Of a DNA stretch of 13,265 nucleotides, positions 1-6,194 are shown piece after piece. Position 1 is the stretch's first letter. Every line of letters begins with the position of its first letter. The stretch is from Thermoflexales bacterium (GTDB taxonomy: Bacteria; Chloroflexota; Anaerolineae; Fen-1058). The DNA is taken from NCBI GenBank assembly GCA_016931085.1, contig JAFGFO010000449.1:1-13265 (forward strand), read 5' to 3'. A model generated the notes under the pieces. It made no database searches. It saw only the letters and a program-made list of their open reading frames with translations, and was not told the origin of the DNA. The translations under genes were made by a program, and so were the position numbers.

Positions 1-178
1 AGCGTGCCACAGGCGCGGCGGCTATCCGCAGGACGCCTTTGGCGTAGAAAGCCGCCCTACAAAACGCTCTCTCCGACAGCCTGCTAGACAGTTTCAGGTT
101 TTAGCTTGAAGGTTTCAGCTGAGAGACCTGCGATGCTGTGATCTTTTCCCGAATAGTAGACCGCTTCCAGGCGGGCGC
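1..178. repeat. Non-coding end with a nested palindrome (17-56) and short GTTTCAG repeats
   Basis: No gene is seen here. Positions 17-23 (GGCGGCT) and 50-56 (AGCCGCC) are perfect reverse complements. Inside them a second hairpin forms from ACGCC (33-37) and GGCGT (41-45) around a three-base loop. There is no T-run on either side, so this is not a standard intrinsic terminator. It lies downstream of the MocA-like gene and looks more like a dispersed intergenic palindrome. Further in, GTTTCAG occurs at 91-97 and 112-118, with GTTTTAG at 98-104, as short imperfect direct repeats of unknown role. Confidence 0.5.
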
Positions 179-778
179 TCACGGCTTCTGTTCCAACAGC
201 CCGGCGAGTAACTCATAGTCTTCGGGCGTGTCTATGTCCAACAACGGGCTCGAATCGTGCCAGGGCACATAGTCGGCGCGGTGGCGTGAAAAGAGCTGCC
301 TGCCGCCAACGTCTCCTCGAAGAGACATCAGCTCGGGAAAGGCGGCGCGGTCGAACAAGACGGGGTTGCCACGCCGCTCGCCTACCAGCGGGGCGACGAG
401 GGGGGCGCCGGTCTGGGCATGCTTTGCCACGAGCGCCTCGACCAGCGCGGCCGGGATGTGAGGCTGGTCGGCCAGGAGAAAGATGGCCGCGCCTGTTTCG
501 GGCGGCAGGCTGCTCAAGCCAGCCCGCACCGAAGTGCTTTGCCCGGCCTCCCAGTCTGGATTGTAGCTAACCTCGACAGGCAAATCGGCCACAGCCGCCC
601 GCACTTCTTCGGCGTGTGCCCCGGTGACGATGACGACGGGCCAGAGGCCAGCCGCCAGGGCGGTGCGCGCGATGCGGCGGATGAACGGCTCGCCGCGCCA
701 GGTGAGCAGGGGCTTGGGACGCTCCATGCGCCGTGACGCCCCGGCGGCCAGGATGATGCCGGCGACAAATTCAGTCAT
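179..778 (-). CDS. MocA-like molybdenum cofactor nucleotidyltransferase (MobA-like NTP-transferase family)
   Basis: A 199-residue GT-A-fold nucleotidyltransferase, the usual full length of the MocA/COG2068 group. Members of this group transfer CMP (MocA) or GMP (MobA) to molybdopterin in the cytoplasm to make dinucleotide cofactors for molybdoenzymes. The nucleotide-binding signature LAAGASRRM is at 10-18 with Lys22. The metal-binding motif ADQP is at 103-106, RRGNPVLF at 135-142, GDVGG at 155-159 and DIDTPEDY at 181-188. The RRGNP and DIDTPEDY blocks favour MocA over MobA. One oddity is Glu19, where the family usually has Gly after Arg-Met. Start ATG at 778 has only a weak ribosome-binding site. 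The gene is divergent from the ABC importer and seems to share a promoter region with it. No molybdoenzyme is in the window, so CTP versus GTP use and the client enzyme are unknown. Related sugar-phosphate nucleotidyltransferases are the main alternative. Confidence 0.88.
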   Translation of the reverse strand: MTEFVAGIILAAGASRRMERPKPLLTWRGEPFIRRIARTALAAGLWPVVIVTGAHAEEVRAAVADLPVEVSYNPDWEAGQSTSVRAGLSSLPPETGAAIFLLADQPHIPAALVEALVAKHAQTGAPLVAPLVGERRGNPVLFDRAAFPELMSLRGDVGGRQLFSRHRADYVPWHDSSPLLDIDTPEDYELLAGLLEQKP

Positions 779-911
779 TGCTACTCATTGACCCGGGCTG
801 CCGCGAGCCGAGCCCGTGGCGAAGCGCTGTCGAAGAAAGGCTCATCTTGATCTGTGGTCGCAAGGCCACTCCATACCCCACTTTTCCAGGTGGCCCCATT
901 GCGACGAGCCT

Positions 912-940
912 ATAGTATCACAAGGAAGATCACTTGACAA
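912..940 (-). promoter_or_regulatory. Predicted extended -10 promoter for the MocA-like gene
   Basis: Read on the minus strand: TTGTCA (complement of 935-940), a 17-base spacer, then TACTAT (complement of 912-917) preceded by TGA, which gives an extended -10. The -35 matches consensus at 5 of 6 and the -10 at 4 of 6. Transcription would start near 905, leaving a leader of about 125 bases before the ATG at 778. That leader contains the inverted repeat GGCCAC (864-869) / GTGGCC (890-895). The -35 overlaps that of the opposing promoter. This is a sequence prediction only. Confidence 0.5.
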
Positions 941-962
941 GCATATTTCTGTGTGTTATGCT
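934..962 (+). promoter_or_regulatory. Predicted sigma70-type promoter for the ABC importer
   Basis: TTGACA (934-939, a perfect -35) is followed by a 17-base spacer and TATGCT (957-962, 4 of 6 to the -10 consensus). Transcription would begin near 969, giving a leader of about 50 bases to the GTG at 1020. It supports the late start of the binding-protein gene, because a start at 816 would put the promoter inside the coding sequence. Just upstream, ATCAC occurs at 917-921 and 929-933, 12 bases apart, and may be an operator or activator site. Confidence 0.6.
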
Positions 963-1007
963 GGCATTCGTTGGCTCGATCGCTGCCTGGAAATACTCAA
1001 ATTTTAC

Positions 1008-1012
1008 GGAGG
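1008..1012 (+). promoter_or_regulatory. Shine-Dalgarno GGAGG that sets the binding-protein start at GTG 1020
   Basis: A perfect GGAGG sits seven bases before the GTG at 1020-1022. That start immediately produces a lipoprotein signal peptide. The upstream in-frame ATG at 816 would add 68 residues without signal-peptide character. Confidence 0.85.
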
Positions 1013-1019
1013 TTATCTC

Positions 1020-2096
1020 GTGTTCTCGACGCGACTTGGCTGTCTGTATCTTGCGTTCGTAGTGGTTTTGACTGCCTGTGCGGCGCCGGCCGCAACCTCA
1101 ACGCCGGCTGGCTTTACCATCACCGATGCGCTCGGGCGCAAGGTGACATTCGCCAGCCCGCCACAGCGGATTGCTCTCGCCGGGCGAGCGGTGGCGCTTG
1201 TGACGGATGCGGTCTATTTCTTTCCTGCGGCGCCAGATCGCGTGGTGACCTTGGCCAAGGACACGCAGGGCAAGGATTTTATCCCCGTGATTGACCCGAA
1301 TCACGCCAACAAGCTCAAGCTGGAAACACAGGTTGGCCCGGAGCAGGTGGCGGCAGCCAAGCCGGATGTGGTATTGCTCAAAAGTTATCTGGCGGAAACG
1401 CTCGGCAAGCCGTTGGAGAGCCTGGGCATCCCCGTGGTCTATCTTGATTTTGAAACGCCCGAACAATACCACCGCGATCTGATGGTGCTGGGCCAAATAT
1501 TCCAGGACGAGGCGCGCGCCCGGCAGGTGATTGCTTTTTACCAGGAACGGACTGAGTGGATCGCGAAAGCGTTGGATGGGCTGGCGGACAAGCCGCGTGT
1601 GCTGCTCTTGTACTACAGCGACAAGGACGGCGCGGTCGCTTTCAACGTCCCGCCGCTGGGGTGGATACAGACCTTGATGGTTGAAATGGGGGGCGGGCAG
1701 CCGGTTTGGAAGGATGCCCAACTTGGGTCGGGTTGGACCAAGGTCAACTTTGAGCAAATCGCCGCCTGGGACGCTGACCAGGTCTACATTGTGGCCTACA
1801 CGACGAGTTCCAGCGACGTCGTCGAGCGGCTCAAGGCCGATCCGCAGTGGCAGGCTTTGCGCGCTACCAGGCAGGGCCAGTTGTATGCTTTTCCCAACGA
1901 TTATTACAGTTGGGATCAGCCCGACACGCGTTGGATTTTGGGCCTCACCTGGTTGGCGGCCAAGATTCACCCGGATCGTTTCCCCGACCTTGACATGGAG
2001 CGGGAAATCCACGCCTTTTATCGAGAGCTCTACAATCTGGATGATGCCGCCTATCAAGAATACGTCCAGCCCAACCTCATTGGAGATTTGCCCTGA
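1020..2096 (+). CDS. ABC transporter substrate-binding lipoprotein, FecB/BtuF type
   Basis: A 358-residue class III periplasmic-type binding protein, tethered outside the membrane as a lipoprotein, that delivers its ligand to the BtuC-like permease encoded next. The N-terminus has Arg5, a hydrophobic core and the lipobox LTAC with Cys20 as the lipidated residue, then a Pro/Thr/Ser linker to about residue 31. The mature domain opens with ITDALGRKVTF, the family's usual first strand, followed by PQRIAL. QVGPEQVAAAKPDVVLL (about 100-118) and the C-terminal PDTRWILGLTWLA block also fit FecB/BtuF-type proteins. Start GTG 1020 was chosen over the in-frame ATG at 816 because of the GGAGG, the promoter and the signal peptide. 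The ligand cannot be read from sequence. The family covers cobalamin, haem, Fe-siderophores and, in MolA-type members, molybdate/tungstate. The divergent MocA-like gene makes an oxyanion worth testing. It lacks the YLPLV-type tail of the right-hand block. Confidence 0.92.
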   Translation: MFSTRLGCLYLAFVVVLTACAAPAATSTPAGFTITDALGRKVTFASPPQRIALAGRAVALVTDAVYFFPAAPDRVVTLAKDTQGKDFIPVIDPNHANKLKLETQVGPEQVAAAKPDVVLLKSYLAETLGKPLESLGIPVVYLDFETPEQYHRDLMVLGQIFQDEARARQVIAFYQERTEWIAKALDGLADKPRVLLLYYSDKDGAVAFNVPPLGWIQTLMVEMGGGQPVWKDAQLGSGWTKVNFEQIAAWDADQVYIVAYTTSSSDVVERLKADPQWQALRATRQGQLYAFPNDYYSWDQPDTRWILGLTWLAAKIHPDRFPDLDMEREIHAFYRELYNLDDAAYQEYVQPNLIGDLP

Positions 2097-2134
2097 GCCA
2101 GAGTGAGGCCGGGACCTCGGCCACGCCCGCCACT

Positions 2135-3175
2135 GTGCCACGTCGCCTTCCACTTTTGTCGCGGTGGGATGGACTGGCCTGGCTTGCGCTTGGGCTGCTC
2201 CTGGTTTTTGCGCTCTCGCTGTTCGTAGGCCGCTACCCAGCGCCTGCTTTCCTTTCACCCGCCAGGCTGGCCACAGACGAGCTGGCGCAGCGCCTGGTCT
2301 GGAACTTGCGCCTGCCGCGCCTGCTGGCGGCTGTGCTGATGGGGATGTCGCTGGCGGCGGCCGGGACAGTCTTTCAAATGCTCTTTGGCAATCCGCTGGT
2401 GGAGCCGGGCTTTTTGGGCGTGTCGCAAGGCGCAGCGTTTGGGGCCGCTCTCAGCATCATCGTCCTGGGCAACGGACCATTAAGAAATGGCCCGCCATTT
2501 CCTCATGGCGCCTGGTTAGTGCAGGCTGGGGCGGCGTTGTTCGCTTGCCTGGGATTGGCGCTTTCCTACGCCCTGGCGCGCCGGGCGCGTTTTGGCGGCT
2601 GGGTGCTGCGCCTGGTATTGGCCGGCATCGCCGTCTCGGCGTTGTTCTCCGCCGGCCTGGGCGCGCTCAAGTACATCGCCGACCCGCTGCGCCAGTTGCC
2701 CGAGATCACCTTCTGGCTGTTGGGTGGTCTGTGGAGCATCACCTGGGCGCAGGTGTATGCCATTTTGCCTGCCACCTTGATCGCATTGTACGTCATGTAT
2801 CGCATGCGCTGGCGCTTGAACCTGCTTTCGCTAGACGACGCGACGGCGTTTTCACTGGGCCTGGCGCCTGGGCGCGAGCGTGCGCTTTTGCTGGCGGCGG
2901 CGGTGGCCGCCACGGCGTCCGTCGTTTCGGTCAGCGGCATGGTGGGCTGGCTGGGCCTCATCGTGCCGCACATCGCCCGCCGCCTGTTCGGCGCGGACGC
3001 CCGCCGCGCGTTGCCGGCGGCGATGATGGTGGGCGGGCTGTTCGCCGTGGTGTGCGACGACCTGGCACGCACGCTGCTGGCGGGCGAAATCCCCATCGGC
3101 ATCTTGACCTCACTCGCCGGGGCGTCGTTCTTTATCGTCATGATGCTGACGCGAAATATTCGAGCAGAGCGATGA
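2135..3175 (+). CDS. FecCD/BtuC-family ABC transporter permease
   Basis: A 346-residue polytopic membrane protein of the FecCD/BtuC family, which forms a homodimer of about ten helices per subunit as the channel of a binding-protein-dependent importer. Typical blocks are present: NLRLPRLLAAVLMG before the second helix, FGNPLVEPGFLGVSQGAAFG, and late in the protein GLIVPHIARRLFG. The last forms the cytoplasmic coupling loop that contacts the ATPase. Length is normal for the family. The gene follows the binding-protein gene and its stop overlaps the ATPase start (ATGA), so the three are one operon. The start is uncertain. GTG 2135 has no visible ribosome-binding site. A CTG at 2093 in the same frame overlaps the previous TGA (CTGA) and has GGAGA six bases upstream; it would add 14 residues beginning (M)SQSEAGTSATPATV. 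The conservative GTG start is reported. Confidence 0.93.
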   Translation: MPRRLPLLSRWDGLAWLALGLLLVFALSLFVGRYPAPAFLSPARLATDELAQRLVWNLRLPRLLAAVLMGMSLAAAGTVFQMLFGNPLVEPGFLGVSQGAAFGAALSIIVLGNGPLRNGPPFPHGAWLVQAGAALFACLGLALSYALARRARFGGWVLRLVLAGIAVSALFSAGLGALKYIADPLRQLPEITFWLLGGLWSITWAQVYAILPATLIALYVMYRMRWRLNLLSLDDATAFSLGLAPGRERALLLAAAVAATASVVSVSGMVGWLGLIVPHIARRLFGADARRALPAAMMVGGLFAVVCDDLARTLLAGEIPIGILTSLAGASFFIVMMLTRNIRAER

Positions 3176-3954
3176 GCACACCGCTGCTGACGTTCCAGGC
3201 CGTCCGTTTTGGCTATCACAGCCAGCCTGTGTTGGAGCGCTTGTCGCTGGCGATCCAGCCGGGCACGATCACGGCCATCCTGGGGCCGAACGGCGCTGGC
3301 AAGACGACGCTCTTGCACCTGGCCCTGGGGTGGTTGAAGCCGCAGGCCGGGCAGCTTGTCTTGGCCGGCCGCCCGCTGGGCGCTTTTGCACGCAGCGAGT
3401 TGGGGCGCTGGATGGGATTGGTGCCACAGAGCGAGCGTATCCCGTTCGAGTATACCCTCCTGGAATATGTTTTGCTGGGGCGCGCGCCTTACCTGGGGCC
3501 GCTCGAGATGCCTGGCGCGGAGGATTGCCGGGCGGCAGCGCGTGCGCTCGAGTTGGTCGGGCTGGGCGGATGGGAGGGGCGGGCGATCACGACCTTGAGC
3601 GGCGGCGAGCGCCAGTTGGTCTTGATCGCGCGCGCGCTGGCCCAGCAGCCACGGCTGCTCTTGCTGGACGAGCCGACCTCGCATCTCGATCTCGCCAACA
3701 AGGCGCGCTTGATCGAGCTGCTGCGCGAGTTGGCCGCCCAGCAGGTGACGATTGTGCTCACCACGCACGAGCCTGACGTGGCGGCGGCGCTTGCCACTCA
3801 CCTGGTGCTGATGCGAAACGGGCAGGTGTATCAAGCGGGCTTGCTGTCCCAGGTATTTACGGCAGAGTATTTGAGCGTCACCTACGGCGTGCCGGTGCGC
3901 GTGGCCGAGGTAGATGGACAGCGCGTCGTGTTGGCCCCGCGTTCATCCGTGTGA
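3172..3954 (+). CDS. ABC transporter ATP-binding protein, FecE/BtuD type
   Basis: A 260-residue ATPase that powers the importer from the cytoplasmic side. All nucleotide-binding motifs are intact: Walker A GPNGAGKTT (38-46), Q-loop Gln86 in LVPQS, signature LSGGERQ (142-148), Walker B LLLLDEP (162-168), D-loop HLD (171-173) and switch His199. Start ATG 3172 overlaps the permease stop as ATGA, indicating translational coupling. The same frame is open far upstream, to about 2164, but that stretch runs through the permease gene and is low-complexity Arg/Gly/Ala shadow sequence, so a fusion is rejected. The gene stops nine bases before the convergent stop of the minus-strand beta-helix gene, leaving no room for a terminator between them. 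Confidence 0.95.
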   Translation: MSTPLLTFQAVRFGYHSQPVLERLSLAIQPGTITAILGPNGAGKTTLLHLALGWLKPQAGQLVLAGRPLGAFARSELGRWMGLVPQSERIPFEYTLLEYVLLGRAPYLGPLEMPGAEDCRAAARALELVGLGGWEGRAITTLSGGERQLVLIARALAQQPRLLLLDEPTSHLDLANKARLIELLRELAAQQVTIVLTTHEPDVAAALATHLVLMRNGQVYQAGLLSQVFTAEYLSVTYGVPVRVAEVDGQRVVLAPRSSV

Positions 3955-3963
3955 AGGTGCCCC

Positions 3964-6192
3964 CTACGAGTTCCTCATGACGAGCGGCAAATACACGCGA
4001 ATGTCGGTCGGCATCACGGCCACGGTGTCGGTCAAGAAGGGTGTGCTGTCCAGCATGGCGTTGAGCGTGACGGTGTACCAGGCCCCATTCGTCAGCCCCG
4101 TCAGCGTGTAGGCGCGGGACGCTCCCGGGATAGCGCTAATGGGAGAAGGCTGCGTGCCCGATGGGCCCTCGTAGGCGATTTGCCAGGTGCTCGTAGGTGG
4201 CAGTGCGGTGTTGACCTCCCAGTTCAGGTAAATGACACTGTCGCCCGGCATGCCGCGCAGCGTGAGCGCTGGCGCAAACTCGTACGCGCCCACATCCGGC
4301 GCGTCCCCCCGGTAATCGTCGTTGATGCCGGGGATGATCAGGCCGGCGTCGAGTAGCTCGCTTTCTCCGCTCAGCGTATAGTCACCCGCCGCAGCGTTGG
4401 CAAAACCCGGCACGACGTTCAGCCCGTGCATCTCTTGCCCTGTCGCCGTGCGCAGTTCGTCCAGCGTGTTCAGGTGACGGTCGGGCAGGCCGGCCCACCA
4501 GGCTAGTTCGCCGGCCCGCGTGGTGTACAGCTCGTCGTAATCCAGGTCGAGCGGCTGGGTGGGATTGGCGTTGTTGAGAGCATACTCGGTGCCGGCCCAG
4601 ACGTTGTTGCGGGCATAGATCAGCGCCCACTCCCCCGGCGATTTGATGTCGAGCCCACTGCTGCGCGGCGTGGTCAGGGCCGCGTCGCCGGTGTTGTGAA
4701 AGAGATACATCGGCCCGGAGGGGTCGTAGCCGCTGTTGAACTTGAAAGCGCTGCCGCTATAGTCGTTGTTCCCCGCGCCGGTGCGGTAGACCAGGTTGCG
4801 GATCGCATACACCGGCCCGTCGTAGACCGGCGCCAGGGAAATGCCCATCAATACGTCGTGGAAGGTGTTGCGCCAGATGCGCAGATTGCTGCACCGCCCG
4901 TCCGTCTCCATCCCATCGTCGCCGGTGCGGTAGACCAGGTTCTCGTAGACGTCGGTTTCGTTGGTCACGGCACTGGTGGAGCCGGGACAGGCGCCAAGGC
5001 CGTCGAAATAGTCGTGAAAGACGTTCCGGCGGACGACGGTGCCGCGCCCGTCCATCGGATCGTAGAACCGTATGCCCCCGGTTTCCAGCTCGGCGCCGCT
5101 TTTCACCGCATCCCACGGCCAGTCGAAAACTGTGTCGTAGAACTCGTTGTCCTGGATCACGTTGCGGTTTGACACACGCTTCAGGCCGATCCCCAAATCG
5201 TTGACGGCAAAGGTGCAGCCCTGCACCAGGTTATCATTGGCGTTGTTGAAATAGATCGCCTTGGCATACTCGCCCAGGCCATAGTGGCGAAAGCCCAGGT
5301 TGAGGAAATAGATATAGTCCTGTTCGACCATAAAGGCGCGGTTGTAACGCGATACGACCATCGCCACACCGTTGGGATCGGCGTCTCCGGCCAGGCGCAC
5401 GTACAACGCCGTGCCGCTGGCGTAAAAGCCGGGAATGCCCCACGTCAGGCCCTGCAAGTCGGAAAGGCTTTGATAGGGATACAGGCGCTGCCCGTCCGCT
5501 GTGACCAGGTGTGGGTCGGACGCGTCCACAGTGGTGTGATAGACCCCGCTGCCCTGCGCGATCCATGTGAATGGCCCCGTGTAGCCGCCGTCCAGCACGG
5601 CCGTCCCGCCCGCCTGGCCGCGGATGACGATGGGCGCGCCGTCCGCGCCCGAGCGCGGCAAGGTGATATCACCTTGGTAATAGACCCCGTCGAGCAGGAC
5701 GAGCTCGTCACCGGCCTGGGCCGTGCCCAGGCCGCTTGGCAGGGAACAAGGGGCGGCGGATGAGCACGTTGTCCCACTGCCAGAAGGACTCACATAGTAC
5801 GAATGGGCCGGCGCAGGGATGGTGATCTCGACGCGCGTTGACGCCGTGGCAGACACGCTCGTGTTGTCCAGCGTCCCCCCGTCGGGGTCGTCGAAGGTGA
5901 CGCGCACGTCGTAGGCCGTGCCCGGCGTGAGCCAGAACAGGCTGCTGGCAAAGCGCGTGGTGGCGATGCGGGAGAGCGGCAAGCCCGGCCGGTACGCGCC
6001 GCTCCCGCTGACGCGATACGAGACATTCGCCATCGCGTCGCCGTCGGGGTCGTCGCTTTCCTCGATGGTGACCAGGATGCCCATCGCGTGAAACGTGCCG
6101 TACAGGCTCAACGACGCGGCCGCGCGCACGGGCCAGCCCGGCAGCAGAGCCAACGCCAAAACCAGACACAAGCCAGCGACACCTTTTTTCAT
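3964..6192 (-). CDS. Secreted right-handed parallel beta-helix protein with flanking FN3-like domains
   Basis: A 742-residue exported protein, last gene of the four-gene operon. Signal peptide 1-24 (KK, hydrophobic core, PVRA). Residues about 30-125 look fibronectin-III-like (TPGTAYDVRVTFDDPDGG). From YYVSPSGSG (132) to VGAYEF (about 634-639) runs a parallel beta-helix of short Asn-rich turns such as NVIQDNEFYD, VVRRNVFHDYF and LRIWRNTFHDV, the pectate-lyase-like fold. A second FN3-like domain (LTGLTNGAWYTVTL) lies at about 645-730, then the tail VYLPLVMRNS (733-742). Beta-helix proteins of this kind include pectate, alginate and chondroitin lyases and epimerases; catalytic residues were not identifiable, so substrate is open. 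Start ATG 6192 has GGAGG eight bases upstream, inside the end of the preceding gene. An upstream open extension to 6879 overlaps that gene and is rejected. Confidence 0.87.
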   Translation of the reverse strand: MKKGVAGLCLVLALALLPGWPVRAAASLSLYGTFHAMGILVTIEESDDPDGDAMANVSYRVSGSGAYRPGLPLSRIATTRFASSLFWLTPGTAYDVRVTFDDPDGGTLDNTSVSATASTRVEITIPAPAHSYYVSPSGSGTTCSSAAPCSLPSGLGTAQAGDELVLLDGVYYQGDITLPRSGADGAPIVIRGQAGGTAVLDGGYTGPFTWIAQGSGVYHTTVDASDPHLVTADGQRLYPYQSLSDLQGLTWGIPGFYASGTALYVRLAGDADPNGVAMVVSRYNRAFMVEQDYIYFLNLGFRHYGLGEYAKAIYFNNANDNLVQGCTFAVNDLGIGLKRVSNRNVIQDNEFYDTVFDWPWDAVKSGAELETGGIRFYDPMDGRGTVVRRNVFHDYFDGLGACPGSTSAVTNETDVYENLVYRTGDDGMETDGRCSNLRIWRNTFHDVLMGISLAPVYDGPVYAIRNLVYRTGAGNNDYSGSAFKFNSGYDPSGPMYLFHNTGDAALTTPRSSGLDIKSPGEWALIYARNNVWAGTEYALNNANPTQPLDLDYDELYTTRAGELAWWAGLPDRHLNTLDELRTATGQEMHGLNVVPGFANAAAGDYTLSGESELLDAGLIIPGINDDYRGDAPDVGAYEFAPALTLRGMPGDSVIYLNWEVNTALPPTSTWQIAYEGPSGTQPSPISAIPGASRAYTLTGLTNGAWYTVTLNAMLDSTPFLTDTVAVMPTDIRVYLPLVMRNS

Positions 6193-6194
6193 CG

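Noticed and set aside
17..56. Palindrome considered as an intrinsic terminator for the MocA-like gene
   Set aside because: It lies more than 120 bases past the stop and has no T-run on either strand.
816..1019. N-terminal extension of the binding protein from the ATG at 816
   Set aside because: It has no ribosome-binding site, spans a good promoter, and would bury the lipoprotein signal peptide. GTG 1020 with GGAGG is far better.
1098..2258. 386-codon antisense open frame over the binding-protein gene
   Set aside because: Typical GC-rich shadow of a real gene, with no domain signature and no ribosome-binding context.
2164..3171. Open frame in phase with the ABC ATPase, suggesting a 596-residue fusion protein
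   Set aside because: It runs through the permease gene in another frame and encodes low-complexity Ala/Gly/Arg-rich sequence. The ATPase has its own ATG with an ATGA overlap.
2566..3834. 422-codon antisense open frame over permease and ATPase
   Set aside because: Arg/Gln/Ala-rich composition across two well-supported genes; a shadow frame.
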